Notes: a model not told the origin generated them from the letters alone. Positions 24,288-33,634 are shown, numbered from the stretch's first letter. The stretch is 64,000 nt of DNA from Clostridium isatidis (GCF_002285495.1 NZ_CP016786.1:2805928-2869927), one strand, 5' to 3'. Program-made: numbers and translations.

Positions 24288-25139
24288 ATGATCGTTTATA
24301 AAAAGTGTTCTGAAGTAAGCATAGATTTAGTATTCGATGCTTTTAATATTGGATTTTCAGACTATATTATCAAACTATCAATGAATAAAGATGAATTCAT
24401 AAAAAGATTTTTAGGGCCTGAAGGAAATTCTTTAGAACTATCCTATATAGCCTTAGCTTATGATAAGCCTGTAGGAATACTTTTAGCTGGTATTAGACTT
24501 TGGAATGGTATTAAAACCTTGCGTTGCGGAGCCTTAGCTATTCACCCTGAATATAGAAATAAAGGGATTGCTAACAAGCTTATGTCTCTTCATAAAAAAA
24601 CTGCTATTGAAAATAATTGTAAGCAGATGTTCTTAGAAGTAATTGTCGGTAATGATAAAGCTATTAACTTTTATAAGAAAATAGGGTATGAAAAAATATA
24701 TGATTTATCTTACTTTTTTCATGATAACCCATCAGAATTAAGGAATTTTGATAACTCTAATATAAATATAAAAGAAATTGATTTTAATAACTTTAAAGAG
24801 GCTATATATAATCATAAAGACTTTCATATAAACTGGCAAAGTGATTTAGATTATGTTGAAAAATTAGGCAATATAGTCTGCCTTGCTGCTTATGATAATG
24901 AAAAATTAATAGGATATTTATGCGGAAATAAACCTGGAAAAATTAATTTTATATGGGTTAATAAAAATTATCGATTAAAAGGCATTGGAAAATCTCTTTT
25001 ATCAAGATTTTGCAGCTCAATAGATGCTGAAAAATTCTCTATAGTTGTTTCAAATAATAATTATCTTGAAGGCTTCTTAAAACATATGAAATTTAAAAAG
25101 GATCCAATTTCTCAATATGAAATGTATATAACAATGTAA
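24288..25139 (+). CDS. tandem GNAT acetyltransferase
   Basis: 283 aa with two GNAT folds. The N-terminal half has acetyl-CoA motif A (CGALAIHPEYRNKGIANKL, residues 80-98; R90, G93) and FYKKIGYE. The C-terminal half (about 150-283) repeats the fold with NKNYRLKGIGKSLL. It acetylates an unknown amine or small molecule. Strong ribosome site (AAGGAG). Monocistronic. Confidence 0.85.
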   Translation: MIVYKKCSEVSIDLVFDAFNIGFSDYIIKLSMNKDEFIKRFLGPEGNSLELSYIALAYDKPVGILLAGIRLWNGIKTLRCGALAIHPEYRNKGIANKLMSLHKKTAIENNCKQMFLEVIVGNDKAINFYKKIGYEKIYDLSYFFHDNPSELRNFDNSNINIKEIDFNNFKEAIYNHKDFHINWQSDLDYVEKLGNIVCLAAYDNEKLIGYLCGNKPGKINFIWVNKNYRLKGIGKSLLSRFCSSIDAEKFSIVVSNNNYLEGFLKHMKFKKDPISQYEMYITM

Positions 25140-25172
25140 AAATAATTTTTATAGTCTTTATATTTTAAATAG

Positions 25173-25212
25173 AAAAAAGTTGATTTCAATTTATCAGAAA
25201 TCAACTTTTCTT
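25173..25212. terminator. convergent terminator
   Basis: A 13-bp perfect stem (AAAAGTTGATTTC and complement) with a 9-base loop and A/T runs, between the GNAT gene and the permease gene. Confidence 0.85.
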
Positions 25213-25232
25213 GTTTATATATGTATGAAATG

Positions 25233-26555
25233 TTATGAATTACTCATATGTTTTTTATTCATATAAATATATACTGGAAGACCTATAATGGTTATTATTA
25301 CACTTCCTAACGAAAGCATTGTTGCCGTAATAAATTGATTTAACACAACAAAAATACCACTTATTATTGCTAATATTGGAATTATAGGATATAACGGAAC
25401 CTTATAACTACGTTTAATATCTGGTCTTTGATTACGATAAACAATAACTGCTACAAATGTAAGGGTATAAAAAATCCATGAAGAAAACACTCCCAAGTCA
25501 GTGAGAAGATTATATTGTCCGGTAAGTGCAAAAATACAAGAAAGTGCCCCTGTAAATATAATCGAATTTGCTGGTGTTTGAGTCTTATTTAGTTTCGATA
25601 AGAATTTAAAAAATGGAAGCTTTCCTCCTTCAGCCATAGCATAAGTTACTCTTGATCCTGACATTAAAAATCCATTACAAGTTCCAAAACAAGAAATCAT
25701 TATCCCAATAGTAATTAAAATAGATCCAAAATCCCCAAATATATGTCTTGCAACTAATGTTGCTGGCGCTGATGTTGCAGCTAATTGATCTGCTGGAATA
25801 ACCCATAAATAAGCTAAATTTATTATAAAGTAAATAGCTGTAATAACAGATACCCCGCCTACAATAGCTATTGGTAAATCACGTCCAGGATTCTTCATTT
25901 CTCCAGCAATAGCACCAACATTTGTCCATCCCTCAAAGGCAAAAAGAATAGCAACCATTAATGTTCCTAAAACGGTAATAGGGCTTAATCCCTCTCCTAC
26001 CATTGGAGTAAACACTGTATTAGTTCCACTTCCCTTTATAAATCCAAAAACAATAATAAGTACTAGAGGAACAAGCTTACATATAGTAAATACAACCTGA
26101 ACCCCTCCACCAACTTTAGAACTCATACAATTAAGAATAACTACAAAGATTAGAACAAATATTGCAACAGGAATTGTTACATTATTCCCTGTAAGTAAAG
26201 TTACTTGATCGGCAAATATAACAGCAAGTCCAGCTGCCATTGCAGGTAATGCAAGTACAACCTGCATCCATCCAGCTAGATATCCAACCCTCTCTCCAAA
26301 TACCTTAGATAGATATTCAACCATTCCACCAGTTTTAGGGATAAGAATAGCTATTTCAGCAAAGGTAAGAGCAGCAGCTATACTTACCAAACCTGTTATT
26401 AGCCAAGCAATCATTCCAAGGCCAGGCTTCCCTCCAGTGGCAGTATATATAGCTTGCGGCTTAAAAAATATTCCTGATCCAATAACTGTACCAACAACCA
26501 TAGTAATTGCCGTCATTATTCCAAAGGTCTTTTTCATAACTTGTTTATTTTCCAT
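25233..26555 (-). CDS. amino acid permease, APC family (LAT/SteT-like)
   Basis: 440-aa integral membrane protein with about 12 hydrophobic segments. The APC signature GSGIFFKPQAIYTATG (26-41) in helix 1 and the FAFEGWTN segment in helix 6 are present. The order of helices and lack of a periplasmic domain resemble the Ser/Thr exchanger SteT and LAT transporters. It exchanges or imports amino acids; specificity is not known. The start MENKQVMKK has GGAGA upstream. Confidence 0.9.
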   Translation of the reverse strand: MENKQVMKKTFGIMTAITMVVGTVIGSGIFFKPQAIYTATGGKPGLGMIAWLITGLVSIAAALTFAEIAILIPKTGGMVEYLSKVFGERVGYLAGWMQVVLALPAMAAGLAVIFADQVTLLTGNNVTIPVAIFVLIFVVILNCMSSKVGGGVQVVFTICKLVPLVLIIVFGFIKGSGTNTVFTPMVGEGLSPITVLGTLMVAILFAFEGWTNVGAIAGEMKNPGRDLPIAIVGGVSVITAIYFIINLAYLWVIPADQLAATSAPATLVARHIFGDFGSILITIGIMISCFGTCNGFLMSGSRVTYAMAEGGKLPFFKFLSKLNKTQTPANSIIFTGALSCIFALTGQYNLLTDLGVFSSWIFYTLTFVAVIVYRNQRPDIKRSYKVPLYPIIPILAIISGIFVVLNQFITATMLSLGSVIITIIGLPVYIYMNKKHMSNS

Positions 26556-26725
26556 AAAAATCTCCTATAATTTACTTATTATTTCACATTTCAAAATTAT
26601 ATCACCAACTTTCTAGCTATTCCATAATCTATTTTTATAGTTTTACATTTTTATCAAATCATTAATATATTTTATTATTCCTAGTATAAATCTATATTGA
26701 TAAATAATATCATTATTTTAAACAT

Positions 26726-26755
26726 AAAAAAGCTCTCTAAAAAGAGAGCTTTTTT
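26726..26755 (-). terminator. terminator of the heme oxygenase gene
   Basis: A perfect stem, AAAAAAGCTCTCT / AGAGAGCTTTTTT, with a short loop. Confidence 0.9.
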
Positions 26756-26766
26756 ATTATTATACC

Positions 26767-27402
26767 TTAATTTGATGAATATAACTTTACATCTAATTCA
26801 TTTGAAATAGCCATATTATAAATATATACATTGCTTATTTCTATACCAAATAATTTTTGCATATCTTCTGATAAATTTAGTTTTTCAAATTTCTTGTGAT
26901 AGTTCATCACATATTCTCTTACATCTCCAATATTAACATCTTTATAATAGTTTAATGCATTGTCTGGAATACCATAAACCTTTGTTAATACTCCTGGGAA
27001 TATTCTTCCACCAAATAAATCAGCAATAAATCTAACATAAGCATATGTTGAAAGTAATTCTGGATATTCTTTATTCACTTGATTTATTCTTGCTATGCAT
27101 GCTTCAGTAGAAGGTAATAACTTCATTTCTGATAATTTATCTCCTGCAAGAACTTCTAAATCTTTTTTTATTAATTCAGCTCTATATAATTCTTTAGTAG
27201 CAAATTCCTTAATGCCTTCTTCACTTAAATGACTATCAAGAGAAGTTTCTATAGCTTCATACATTGCATGTAAATTAAAAATATATTCAATATATCCTTC
27301 TTTTGTTGCCTTTCCTTCAAGTAATCTTTTTATAAAGCCACTCTTTTCAGATGCTAAATGTAATTCTTTTGTATTATTTTTTATTTCTATCATAAAATTC
27401 AT
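26767..27402 (-). CDS. heme oxygenase (HemO/HemT-type)
   Basis: 211-aa all-helical heme-degrading oxygenase; the proximal heme ligand is His15 in ELHLASEKSGF. The distal helix segment YVRFIADLFGGRIF carries the flexible glycine pair that lies over heme. It opens heme to biliverdin, CO and iron, using O2, which in an anaerobe supplies iron and possibly scavenges oxygen. Monocistronic, with a Fur-like operator at the promoter. The start has GAGGTGAAGG before it. Confidence 0.9.
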   Translation of the reverse strand: MNFMIEIKNNTKELHLASEKSGFIKRLLEGKATKEGYIEYIFNLHAMYEAIETSLDSHLSEEGIKEFATKELYRAELIKKDLEVLAGDKLSEMKLLPSTEACIARINQVNKEYPELLSTYAYVRFIADLFGGRIFPGVLTKVYGIPDNALNYYKDVNIGDVREYVMNYHKKFEKLNLSEDMQKLFGIEISNVYIYNMAISNELDVKLYSSN

Positions 27403-27439
27403 AAACCTTCACCTCATATAATCCATAAAAAATAACAAA

Positions 27440-27462
27440 TAATTAATAATAATTATTAATTA
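27440..27462. promoter_or_regulatory. Fur-like palindromic operator of the heme oxygenase gene
   Basis: An 11-1-11 perfect palindrome with halves TAATTAATAAT and ATTATTAATTA. Its core TAATAATAATTATTA fits the Fur box (TGATAATNATTATCA) at 13 of 15 positions and the PerR box at 13 of 15. It covers about +7 to +29 relative to the predicted start site, so binding should block initiation. A larger 15-bp inverted repeat (27437-27451 / 27464-27478) overlaps it. Confidence 0.65.
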
Positions 27463-27475
27463 ATATTATTAATTA

Positions 27476-27504
27476 TTTATATCACTTTATATTTATATTG
27501 TTAA
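27476..27504 (-). promoter_or_regulatory. promoter of the heme oxygenase gene
   Basis: Minus-strand TTAACA (27499-27504), 17-base spacer, TATAAA (27476-27481). Confidence 0.65.
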
Positions 27505-27567
27505 CTCATACTTTATTTTCTCCACAAAATAATAATATTATACTAGGAATGATTTTCTTTATAAAAT

Positions 27568-27602
27568 TAGCCTTAGATAATTTATATAAATCTCTAAGGC
27601 TA
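27568..27602 (-). terminator. terminator of the Hsp20 gene
   Basis: A 10-bp stem (TAGCCTTAGA and complement) followed on the minus strand by a T-rich tail. Confidence 0.75.
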
Positions 27603-27609
27603 AAACTTA

Positions 27610-28206
27610 TTAATTGTTAATTTCCGTAAAATCATCTACATCAATTATTTCTCCATCAGTAATAATATCTCTCTTTTTCTTTAAATATATTCTTAAAATA
27701 TTAGAGGTATAAACAGCCCTAATACTCTTTTCATCAATATTAGGAACATAATATGTTTCTTCTAAAACATTTCCCTCTTGATAAAACCACATTATCATAT
27801 TGTCATTTTTATTGCTTAAATTAAGATTTTTTTTCACTGAAATTTTTATATGATTATCTTCATAATCAATATCGATATCTTTTTTATCAACTCCAAAGAG
27901 TTTTCCCTCTATTAAATAACTATCATCATATTCTCTTAACTTGAAATATGATTTTTCTTCGATAGCATTGATTAATGAATTTACTGCATCACTATTTAAA
28001 ACATTATCTATAATATTATTTATTAAGTCTTCATTTTGCACTAAACTTTCAAATACTGTAGTAAAACTTCCTGTAATAGAATTTATTATGTTATTAATAT
28101 CCTGTTGGCTAAAATTTTTCTTATCATAACTATTCTCAAAATTATTATTTATACTCTTATTAGTCTTTCTTACTTTAGAAGCATTGTTTTTATAAAAAGG
28201 AAACAT
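27610..28206 (-). CDS. Hsp20/alpha-crystallin-type small heat-shock protein
   Basis: 198-aa protein. The N-terminal half is polar and Asn-rich. The alpha-crystallin domain covers about 90-180 (SYLIEGKLFGVDKKDIDIDY, NHIKISVKK, YVPNIDEKSIRAVYTSNILRIYLKKK). It lacks a clear IXI tail and has an acidic end. Relatives include spore coat-associated CotP-type Hsp20 proteins in clostridia, a hint only. Holdase chaperone role inferred. Confidence 0.8.
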   Translation of the reverse strand: MFPFYKNNASKVRKTNKSINNNFENSYDKKNFSQQDINNIINSITGSFTTVFESLVQNEDLINNIIDNVLNSDAVNSLINAIEEKSYFKLREYDDSYLIEGKLFGVDKKDIDIDYEDNHIKISVKKNLNLSNKNDNMIMWFYQEGNVLEETYYVPNIDEKSIRAVYTSNILRIYLKKKRDIITDGEIIDVDDFTEINN

Positions 28207-28366
28207 TATTTATCTCACTCCTGTTGCAAAAATTCTTATATTAATATATCTATTTAATATAAAAACTTTTGACACATAATAAATTAGAGAGAATATCAAT
28301 TTATTTCCTGTATCACTTCTTATATTTGCAATTTGAGCCTTACAAGATAATTTTTCATAAAATTAA

Positions 28367-29353
28367 TTATAATTTATTTATTAATGGTTCAATATATTCT
28401 TGAATAAATTCTACTCTATCAAATATTGTAGGCTTAAAATATGATGTCACTGCTATTACTATATTATTTTCTGGGTTTATATATATAACATTACCACTAT
28501 CACCTATAGCTGCATATATATTTTTCTTAGGATCTATAATCCACCACAAATATCCATACATCATTCCTCTAAACTTATCATTTTCAATAATCCTTGGCTC
28601 AGTCATTTCTTCTATCCATTTTGAAGAAACAATTTGTTTATCATTATATTTACCTTTATTCAAACATAATAATCCAATCCTTGCCATATCATCTGCTGAC
28701 ATACATAATCCATATCCTGGTGTTCCTAAATTTTCAGAATCACATAACCAAAACTTATCTTTTGGCAATTTATCTATTATAAATTTCTTATGTTCTTCTG
28801 CACTTGCTGCATAATAATTAATATGTTTTTTAATGCCTAAAGGTTCAAATAAATATTTATTTGCATAATCAACTGTTATCATGTTGGTTGCTTTATATAA
28901 TATTCCAGATAGTATATGAAGACAAACAGTTTGATAATTAAATTCATTCGTTATTCCTTTTCTTCCTCCTAAAAAATCAAGGGATGTGTAAGTCCAATTA
29001 TCACTTGAACAAACTTTAGTCCAAGGGTCTCCTTTACACTTATAAGGAGCTCTCATTGTTAACAAATGTTTAATTGTTATATTTTGTATTGTTTTTTCTC
29101 CTCTTTTAATTTTATAATCCGGAAAATAATCCAATACTCTTTCATTAACATTTTTTATTTGACCTTTATCAATAGCAATTCCAATAAGTAAGGAAATAAT
29201 ACTCTTTGTAGCAGATGCTATATGCACAGAGTCATCCTCTTTATAATTATTCCAAGTATCAAAATATATTTTTTGATTGTTTTTATATGCGACAATCTGA
29301 CAAATATTAGGTTGATTTTTCTCTACATAATTATGTAACTCTTTTTTATTCAT
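28367..29353 (-). CDS. serine hydrolase, beta-lactamase/DD-peptidase-like (class C fold)
   Basis: 328-aa protein of the penicillin-binding/class C superfamily. The nucleophile motif SATKS (SxxK) follows HIA near residue 50, and downstream YxN-like and HxG-like regions occur, as in the EstB/AmpC-like hydrolases. No signal peptide or lipobox is seen, which suggests a cytoplasmic esterase or peptidase. The start MNKKELHNYV has AAGGAGG upstream; a longer ORF lacks that site. Confidence 0.78.
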   Translation of the reverse strand: MNKKELHNYVEKNQPNICQIVAYKNNQKIYFDTWNNYKEDDSVHIASATKSIISLLIGIAIDKGQIKNVNERVLDYFPDYKIKRGEKTIQNITIKHLLTMRAPYKCKGDPWTKVCSSDNWTYTSLDFLGGRKGITNEFNYQTVCLHILSGILYKATNMITVDYANKYLFEPLGIKKHINYYAASAEEHKKFIIDKLPKDKFWLCDSENLGTPGYGLCMSADDMARIGLLCLNKGKYNDKQIVSSKWIEEMTEPRIIENDKFRGMMYGYLWWIIDPKKNIYAAIGDSGNVIYINPENNIVIAVTSYFKPTIFDRVEFIQEYIEPLINKL

Positions 29354-29420
29354 ATATTCCTCCTTAATCACCATATAGTATCCACTTAAACTAAAATAAA
29401 CATATAACACTATAAAATAT

Positions 29421-29455
29421 AAAAACCCCTCGCAAAACCTTTATTTACGAGGGTC
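29421..29455 (-). terminator. terminator after the SEC-C gene
   Basis: A stem ACCCCTCG / CGAGGGT with a U-run on the minus strand. Confidence 0.7.
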
Positions 29456-29461
29456 TGTAGA

Positions 29462-29959
29462 CTATTTACCGCAGCACTTTTTATACTTTTTACCGCTTCC
29501 GCATGGACAAGGATCATTTCTACCTATTTTATTTTCATTTCTAACTACAACTGAAGCCTTATATTGTTTTTGTATTTCCTTTCTCTTTTCTGGTGAAAAT
29601 ATACCATCCCATTGTGGTAATGTATATAAATATTCTGCTTTTGCATCTAGCATATTATAATATAATTTTTCTAAATCTACTTTAAATGTAATTTCTTCAA
29701 TTTCTGTTACTTTCTCTAAATCAAGTGGATTTTTTAAACTATCGTTAATGCCATCTACAAATCCCATAATAAATTCTGAAGTTGTATCATATTTTTTAGC
29801 TAAATCTGAAATTGTAAAAGTATACTCCTCTTTATGTTTTGATAGTATATCTTTATATATGGCTGTTTCTAATTCCATATACTCCTTCCAGAAAGCCTTT
29901 TCTCCCTTTGTTTTAACATAATCAACTACCATATCTGTCCATTGCTTATATAAGCTCAT
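29462..29959 (-). CDS. SEC-C motif protein
   Basis: 165-aa protein. A mostly helical N-terminal domain (FTISDLAKKYDTTSEFIMGFV in the middle) precedes a C-terminal SEC-C zinc ribbon (GRNDPCPCGSGKKYKKCC), the same motif that ends SecA. Functions of stand-alone SEC-C proteins include interaction with the ribosome or SecB-like chaperones. Monocistronic. The start has GAAGGAG upstream. Confidence 0.8.
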   Translation of the reverse strand: MSLYKQWTDMVVDYVKTKGEKAFWKEYMELETAIYKDILSKHKEEYTFTISDLAKKYDTTSEFIMGFVDGINDSLKNPLDLEKVTEIEEITFKVDLEKLYYNMLDAKAEYLYTLPQWDGIFSPEKRKEIQKQYKASVVVRNENKIGRNDPCPCGSGKKYKKCCGK

Positions 29960-30028
29960 AATATATTCTCCTTCTTCATAAATTTATTAAATTTATATTT
30001 TTATTACTATTTTATCTTAATATAATTA

Positions 30029-30817
30029 TTAAATTTCAATTAAATTGCTTGGACCACTTCTGCTTGCCATAGTTATAGTTATGTCTTTCTCTGTAATATT
30101 ATTTTCTCGTAATACTGAACATACAGTTTCAAAGGCCAAATCAGGATTATTATTAGTTCCACTTAAATGGCCTAGTATTACTTTTCTATGTAATTTACTA
30201 TGGACCAAATCCACTATGGCCTTACCACAATCTTCATTGGATAAATGACCAACTTCACTTAATATCCTTCGTTTTAATACATAAGGATATGGTCCAAATT
30301 TAAGCATGTTTACATCATGATTGCTTTCAAACAATAAAACATCTGAATCTTTTATATTATCTTTAATTTCTTGAGTATATATACCAAAATCAGTAGTTAC
30401 ACTTACCTTTTTTCCATTGCTATGAAGTATATATCCTACTGGAGCTGCTGCATCATGAGGTATATTGAAAGATTTTATATCTAAATCTTTAATAGACTTT
30501 GTTGATCTTCTATCCATTATTTTTATATTATGCTCTTTTATTTTTCCTATGTTCTTCTCCATGGCTGCCCATGTATCTGCATTTGCATATATAGGTATAT
30601 CATATTTCCTTGATATAACTCCTATCCCTTTAATATGATCTGAGTGTTCATGCGTTACAAATATGCCATCAATCTCTTCTAACTTTTCTCCTATGCTTTG
30701 CAACGCATCTCCTATTTTTTTTCCTGGTAAGCCAGCATCGATTAATACTTTTGCATTATCTGAGGCTATAAATATACTATTCCCGCTGCTACCACTATAC
30801 AATGAACAAAACCTCAT
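30029..30817 (-). CDS. metallo-beta-lactamase-fold hydrolase, YycJ/WalJ-like
   Basis: 262-aa di-metal hydrolase. The motif THEHSDH (H56, H58, D60, H61) and PHDAAAPVGY supply metal ligands, with VILGHLSGTN near the end. The start MRFCSLYSGSSGN has GGGGG eight bases upstream, whereas an ATG five codons earlier lacks a good site. WalJ/YycJ proteins are 5' exonucleases or DNA repair associated, often beside walRK; here the gene follows murA. Confidence 0.85.
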   Translation of the reverse strand: MRFCSLYSGSSGNSIFIASDNAKVLIDAGLPGKKIGDALQSIGEKLEEIDGIFVTHEHSDHIKGIGVISRKYDIPIYANADTWAAMEKNIGKIKEHNIKIMDRRSTKSIKDLDIKSFNIPHDAAAPVGYILHSNGKKVSVTTDFGIYTQEIKDNIKDSDVLLFESNHDVNMLKFGPYPYVLKRRILSEVGHLSNEDCGKAIVDLVHSKLHRKVILGHLSGTNNNPDLAFETVCSVLRENNITEKDITITMASRSGPSNLIEI

Positions 30818-30840
30818 TTTTTTATCCCCCATGTTTTGGC

Positions 30841-32100
30841 CTACTCTTCTACTCTATATATATCAGCACCTAATGCAGTAAATTTATCTTCTATATTAGG
30901 ATATCCTCTATCAATATGTTCTATTTCTAATATTTCTGTTTGACCCTTTGCTACTAGTCCAGCTATAACCATAGCTGCTCCTGCTCTTAAATCTGTAGCT
31001 ATCACTTGAGTTCCTGTTAACTTTTCTACTCCTTCAATAATAGAAGTTCTTCCTTCAACTTTTATATTTGCTCCCATTTTCTTTAATTCATCCATATGTT
31101 TAAATCTATTTTCCCATATGCTTTCTGAAACTATACTTCTTCCAGGAACAATACATAGAAGAGTTGACATTGGCTGCTGAACATCTGTTGGGAAACCTGG
31201 ATATGGAGCAGTTTTTACATTTACCCCTCTTAAATCTCCCTCAACATATACTCTAACGCTATCGTCTCCCTCTTCAATCTTAGCTCCCATTTCTGAAAGC
31301 TTTGCAGATATTGATTCTAAATGCTTTGGAATTACATTTTTTATTGTAACATCACCCTTAGTTGCAACAGCTGCAATCATAAATGTTCCAGCTTCTATTT
31401 GATCTGGTATAACACTATAATCACATCCAACTAACTTTTTAACACCCTTAATTCTAATTACATCTGTTCCTGCACCTTTTATATCAGCTCCCATAGAATT
31501 TAGGAAGTTTGCTACATCAACTACATGAGGTTCCTTAGCAACATTTTCAAGAATTGTAGTTCCTTCTGCTAAAGTAGCTGCTAACATTACATTTATTGTT
31601 GCTCCAACAGAAACAACATCAAAGAATATGTTAGTTCCATAAAGATGTTCTGCTTCAACTATAACTGCACCATGTTCAATTGTGACCTTTGCTCCTAAAG
31701 CTTCAAATCCCTTTATATGCTGATCTATAGGCCTTACTCCAATAGGGCATCCCCCTGGAAGTTCAACTCTTGCTTTTTTAAATCTTGATAATAAAGCTCC
31801 TATAAAATAATAAGAAGCTCTCATTTTTCTTACATCATCAGTACATGCATTAATACTTGTTACATCAGTAGCATCTATTTCTAAAGTATTATTACATATC
31901 TTATTTACTGAACAACCTAAGCTTTTTAAAATTCTTTCAAGGCAATGTACATCTTCTATATCTGGAATGTTTTCTATTACACACTTTCCTTCACTTGCCA
32001 TAATTGCTGCTGGTAATATTGCAACTGCTGCATTTTTAGCACCATTTATTTCAACTGAACCTTTAAGAACCTTACCACCACTTATAACTAACTTTTTCAT
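30841..32100 (-). CDS. murA: UDP-N-acetylglucosamine 1-carboxyvinyltransferase
   Basis: 419-aa enzyme that transfers enolpyruvate to UDP-GlcNAc in the first committed step of peptidoglycan synthesis. It has Lys22 and Asn23 (INGAKNA), the catalytic Cys118 in the GGCPIGVRPIDQH loop, and ADQFEAGTF-like DQIEAGTFMIA. Cys at this site makes the enzyme fosfomycin-sensitive. Clostridia usually carry two MurA copies, and this may be either. It has a GGGTG ribosome site. Confidence 0.94.
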   Translation of the reverse strand: MKKLVISGGKVLKGSVEINGAKNAAVAILPAAIMASEGKCVIENIPDIEDVHCLERILKSLGCSVNKICNNTLEIDATDVTSINACTDDVRKMRASYYFIGALLSRFKKARVELPGGCPIGVRPIDQHIKGFEALGAKVTIEHGAVIVEAEHLYGTNIFFDVVSVGATINVMLAATLAEGTTILENVAKEPHVVDVANFLNSMGADIKGAGTDVIRIKGVKKLVGCDYSVIPDQIEAGTFMIAAVATKGDVTIKNVIPKHLESISAKLSEMGAKIEEGDDSVRVYVEGDLRGVNVKTAPYPGFPTDVQQPMSTLLCIVPGRSIVSESIWENRFKHMDELKKMGANIKVEGRTSIIEGVEKLTGTQVIATDLRAGAAMVIAGLVAKGQTEILEIEHIDRGYPNIEDKFTALGADIYRVEE

Positions 32101-32401
32101 AATTTCACCCTTATCATCTTTTATATCTATCTATATAATATTTCCTAACTTTTCAACTTTTAACCATTTTATATTTACATTATAAAAACTTACAGTAATC
32201 ATTATATCATAAAAATAGCTTATGAAAATAGGGATTTTTCGCCCAATAGCAATTTTCAAAGGCTTACATTATTTATAATTTTCTTACTATCAACTATCAT
32301 AATATCTTTTTATATTTTTTTTATTATGATATAATATAAAGAAAAGTTTATAGACTATTCATAATATTTTATAAACTAATTTAATATGAGAGGCTAAAAC
32401 T
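32101..32401. promoter_or_regulatory. divergent intergenic region with a + strand extended -10
   Basis: About 300 bp between murA and the plus-strand 180-aa gene. TGATATAAT (32327-32335) is an extended -10 for the plus gene. Several TATAAT-like words face murA but none has a clear -35. Confidence 0.45.
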
Positions 32402-32944
32402 ATGAAATATTATTTAGTAGCATTATTTGATGAAGACTCTTATAAAAACTTTATACCTATTCAGAAAAAATTATCTAAACGTTTTAGAGCAAATAGGAAT
32501 TCCCCTGTCCCATATATACCATTAGAGGTAGTGGAAAATCCTAATATTGAAAAACTTGATGAAGTACTTAATAAAATTATTAAACCATATAAGCTTTTTA
32601 AGGTTGAATTAACTAATGAAATTTTAATTAGTGAAGCTAGGAAAACCTTAAATGTTAAAATTTCTGATATAGGTTATATAAAAAGGCTTAACAGGCTTAT
32701 AAGTGATACATTAAAACTGTATAACTTTAATGTTTTAGATTTAAATTCTGAATCATCAATGCATCTATCTATTGCTAATTTAAACTTTATTCCAAAAGAT
32801 ATTAAGAAGTCTTATAATGATATTACTTATAAGTCAGATTTAGAGACTTTAAAAGTAGATAGAATTGAGATTTGGAAAATTTCAAATAATAAAAAAGAAA
32901 CAGTAATAAAAAGTTATCCTTTAAAAAGAAATCTATATATATAA
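32402..32944 (+). CDS. 2H-phosphoesterase-fold (2'-5' RNA ligase-like) protein, partly degenerate
   Basis: 180-aa cytoplasmic protein whose opening MKYYLVALFDEDSYKNF and alternating domains follow the 2H phosphoesterase fold. The C-terminal half holds an intact HxS motif (MHLSIANLNF). The N-terminal HxT is replaced by PYIPLEV, so one of the two catalytic His boxes is missing. It may bind nucleotides without catalysis. The plus-strand gene has an extended -10 promoter and a terminator. Catalytic role doubtful. Confidence 0.6.
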   Translation: MKYYLVALFDEDSYKNFIPIQKKLSKRFRANRNSPVPYIPLEVVENPNIEKLDEVLNKIIKPYKLFKVELTNEILISEARKTLNVKISDIGYIKRLNRLISDTLKLYNFNVLDLNSESSMHLSIANLNFIPKDIKKSYNDITYKSDLETLKVDRIEIWKISNNKKETVIKSYPLKRNLYI

Positions 32945-32980
32945 TTAAAAAGTGTATTTCTATTAATACACTTTTTAATT
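32943..32980 (+). terminator. terminator of the 2H-like gene
   Basis: A 16-bp perfect stem (AATTAAAAAGTGTATT and complement) followed by TTTT. Confidence 0.92.
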
Positions 32981-33100
32981 TTTTCATAAATTTTTAAGAT
33001 TTTAAAAATTTATTTTTTGTATTCGTTTACCACACTTTTCATTTTCGAATACATTTTGTAAAATAGAATATGGTAAATCCTTAAGAATTGGAGGATATTT

Positions 33101-33556
33101 ATGGAAATATTATCGTTTTTTCAAAAACAAAAAGATAGGAATAAGGAAATTATTATTGATAATACCTTAAGCGAATATAAAATTCGCACAAGAAAACATT
33201 TAGAGTTACATACAAAAATAAGTTCTCTAGCTGAAGAGACTAAGTGTTATAAATACTGGATTTCTGATGATGTTGAAATTAATTATTCTAAGATATTTCA
33301 AAAATACTTAGATTGCTTTAATCACATAATAGGCATTGGTATTGATAAAAATTATGATAATATTGAAGATATTACCGTTAAGCCTAATGATTATTGTCTA
33401 AGTGATCAGTTTTTTAATTTATTTATAGATTTAAATGACTTAATAATATCTCCATCAGAAGATCACTTTATTACTCTTATGGAAGATTTCTTAAGCCTTG
33501 GAATTTCCTTAGGCTATTCAGAAGAGCAAATTAAAAAGGCCCTAATAAATCAATGA
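33101..33556 (+). CDS. all-alpha dUTPase/MazG-superfamily relative lacking metal ligands
   Basis: 151 aa, helical. The opening FFQKQKDRNKEIIID, the AEETKCYKYW segment and the LDCFNHIIGIGI helix follow the dimeric dUTPase pattern, and the final FLSLGISLGYSEEQIKKA is typical of the family end. The metal-binding acidic residues of both ExxE-type motifs appear replaced (for example KISSLAEE where ELGELANE is usual, and KYLD where EYVD is usual). It may be an inactive homologue or regulator. GGAGG ribosome site. Confidence 0.55.
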   Translation: MEILSFFQKQKDRNKEIIIDNTLSEYKIRTRKHLELHTKISSLAEETKCYKYWISDDVEINYSKIFQKYLDCFNHIIGIGIDKNYDNIEDITVKPNDYCLSDQFFNLFIDLNDLIISPSEDHFITLMEDFLSLGISLGYSEEQIKKALINQ

Positions 33557-33560
33557 TTTA

Positions 33561-33589
33561 AAACCTTCTAGTTAACTAGAGGGTTTTTT
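33561..33589 (+). terminator. terminator of the dUTPase-like gene
   Basis: A stem of AAACCTTCTAGTT and AACTAGAGGGTTT with a T-run. Confidence 0.85.
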
Positions 33590-33634
33590 AATATTTTTAT
33601 ATCTCAAAGGTAATAATAGCTTTGAGGTGATTTT

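Noticed and set aside
33018..33053. TGTATTCG/CGAATACA inverted repeat as a LexA site
   Set aside because: The 20-base spacing and sequence do not match the Gram-positive LexA box.
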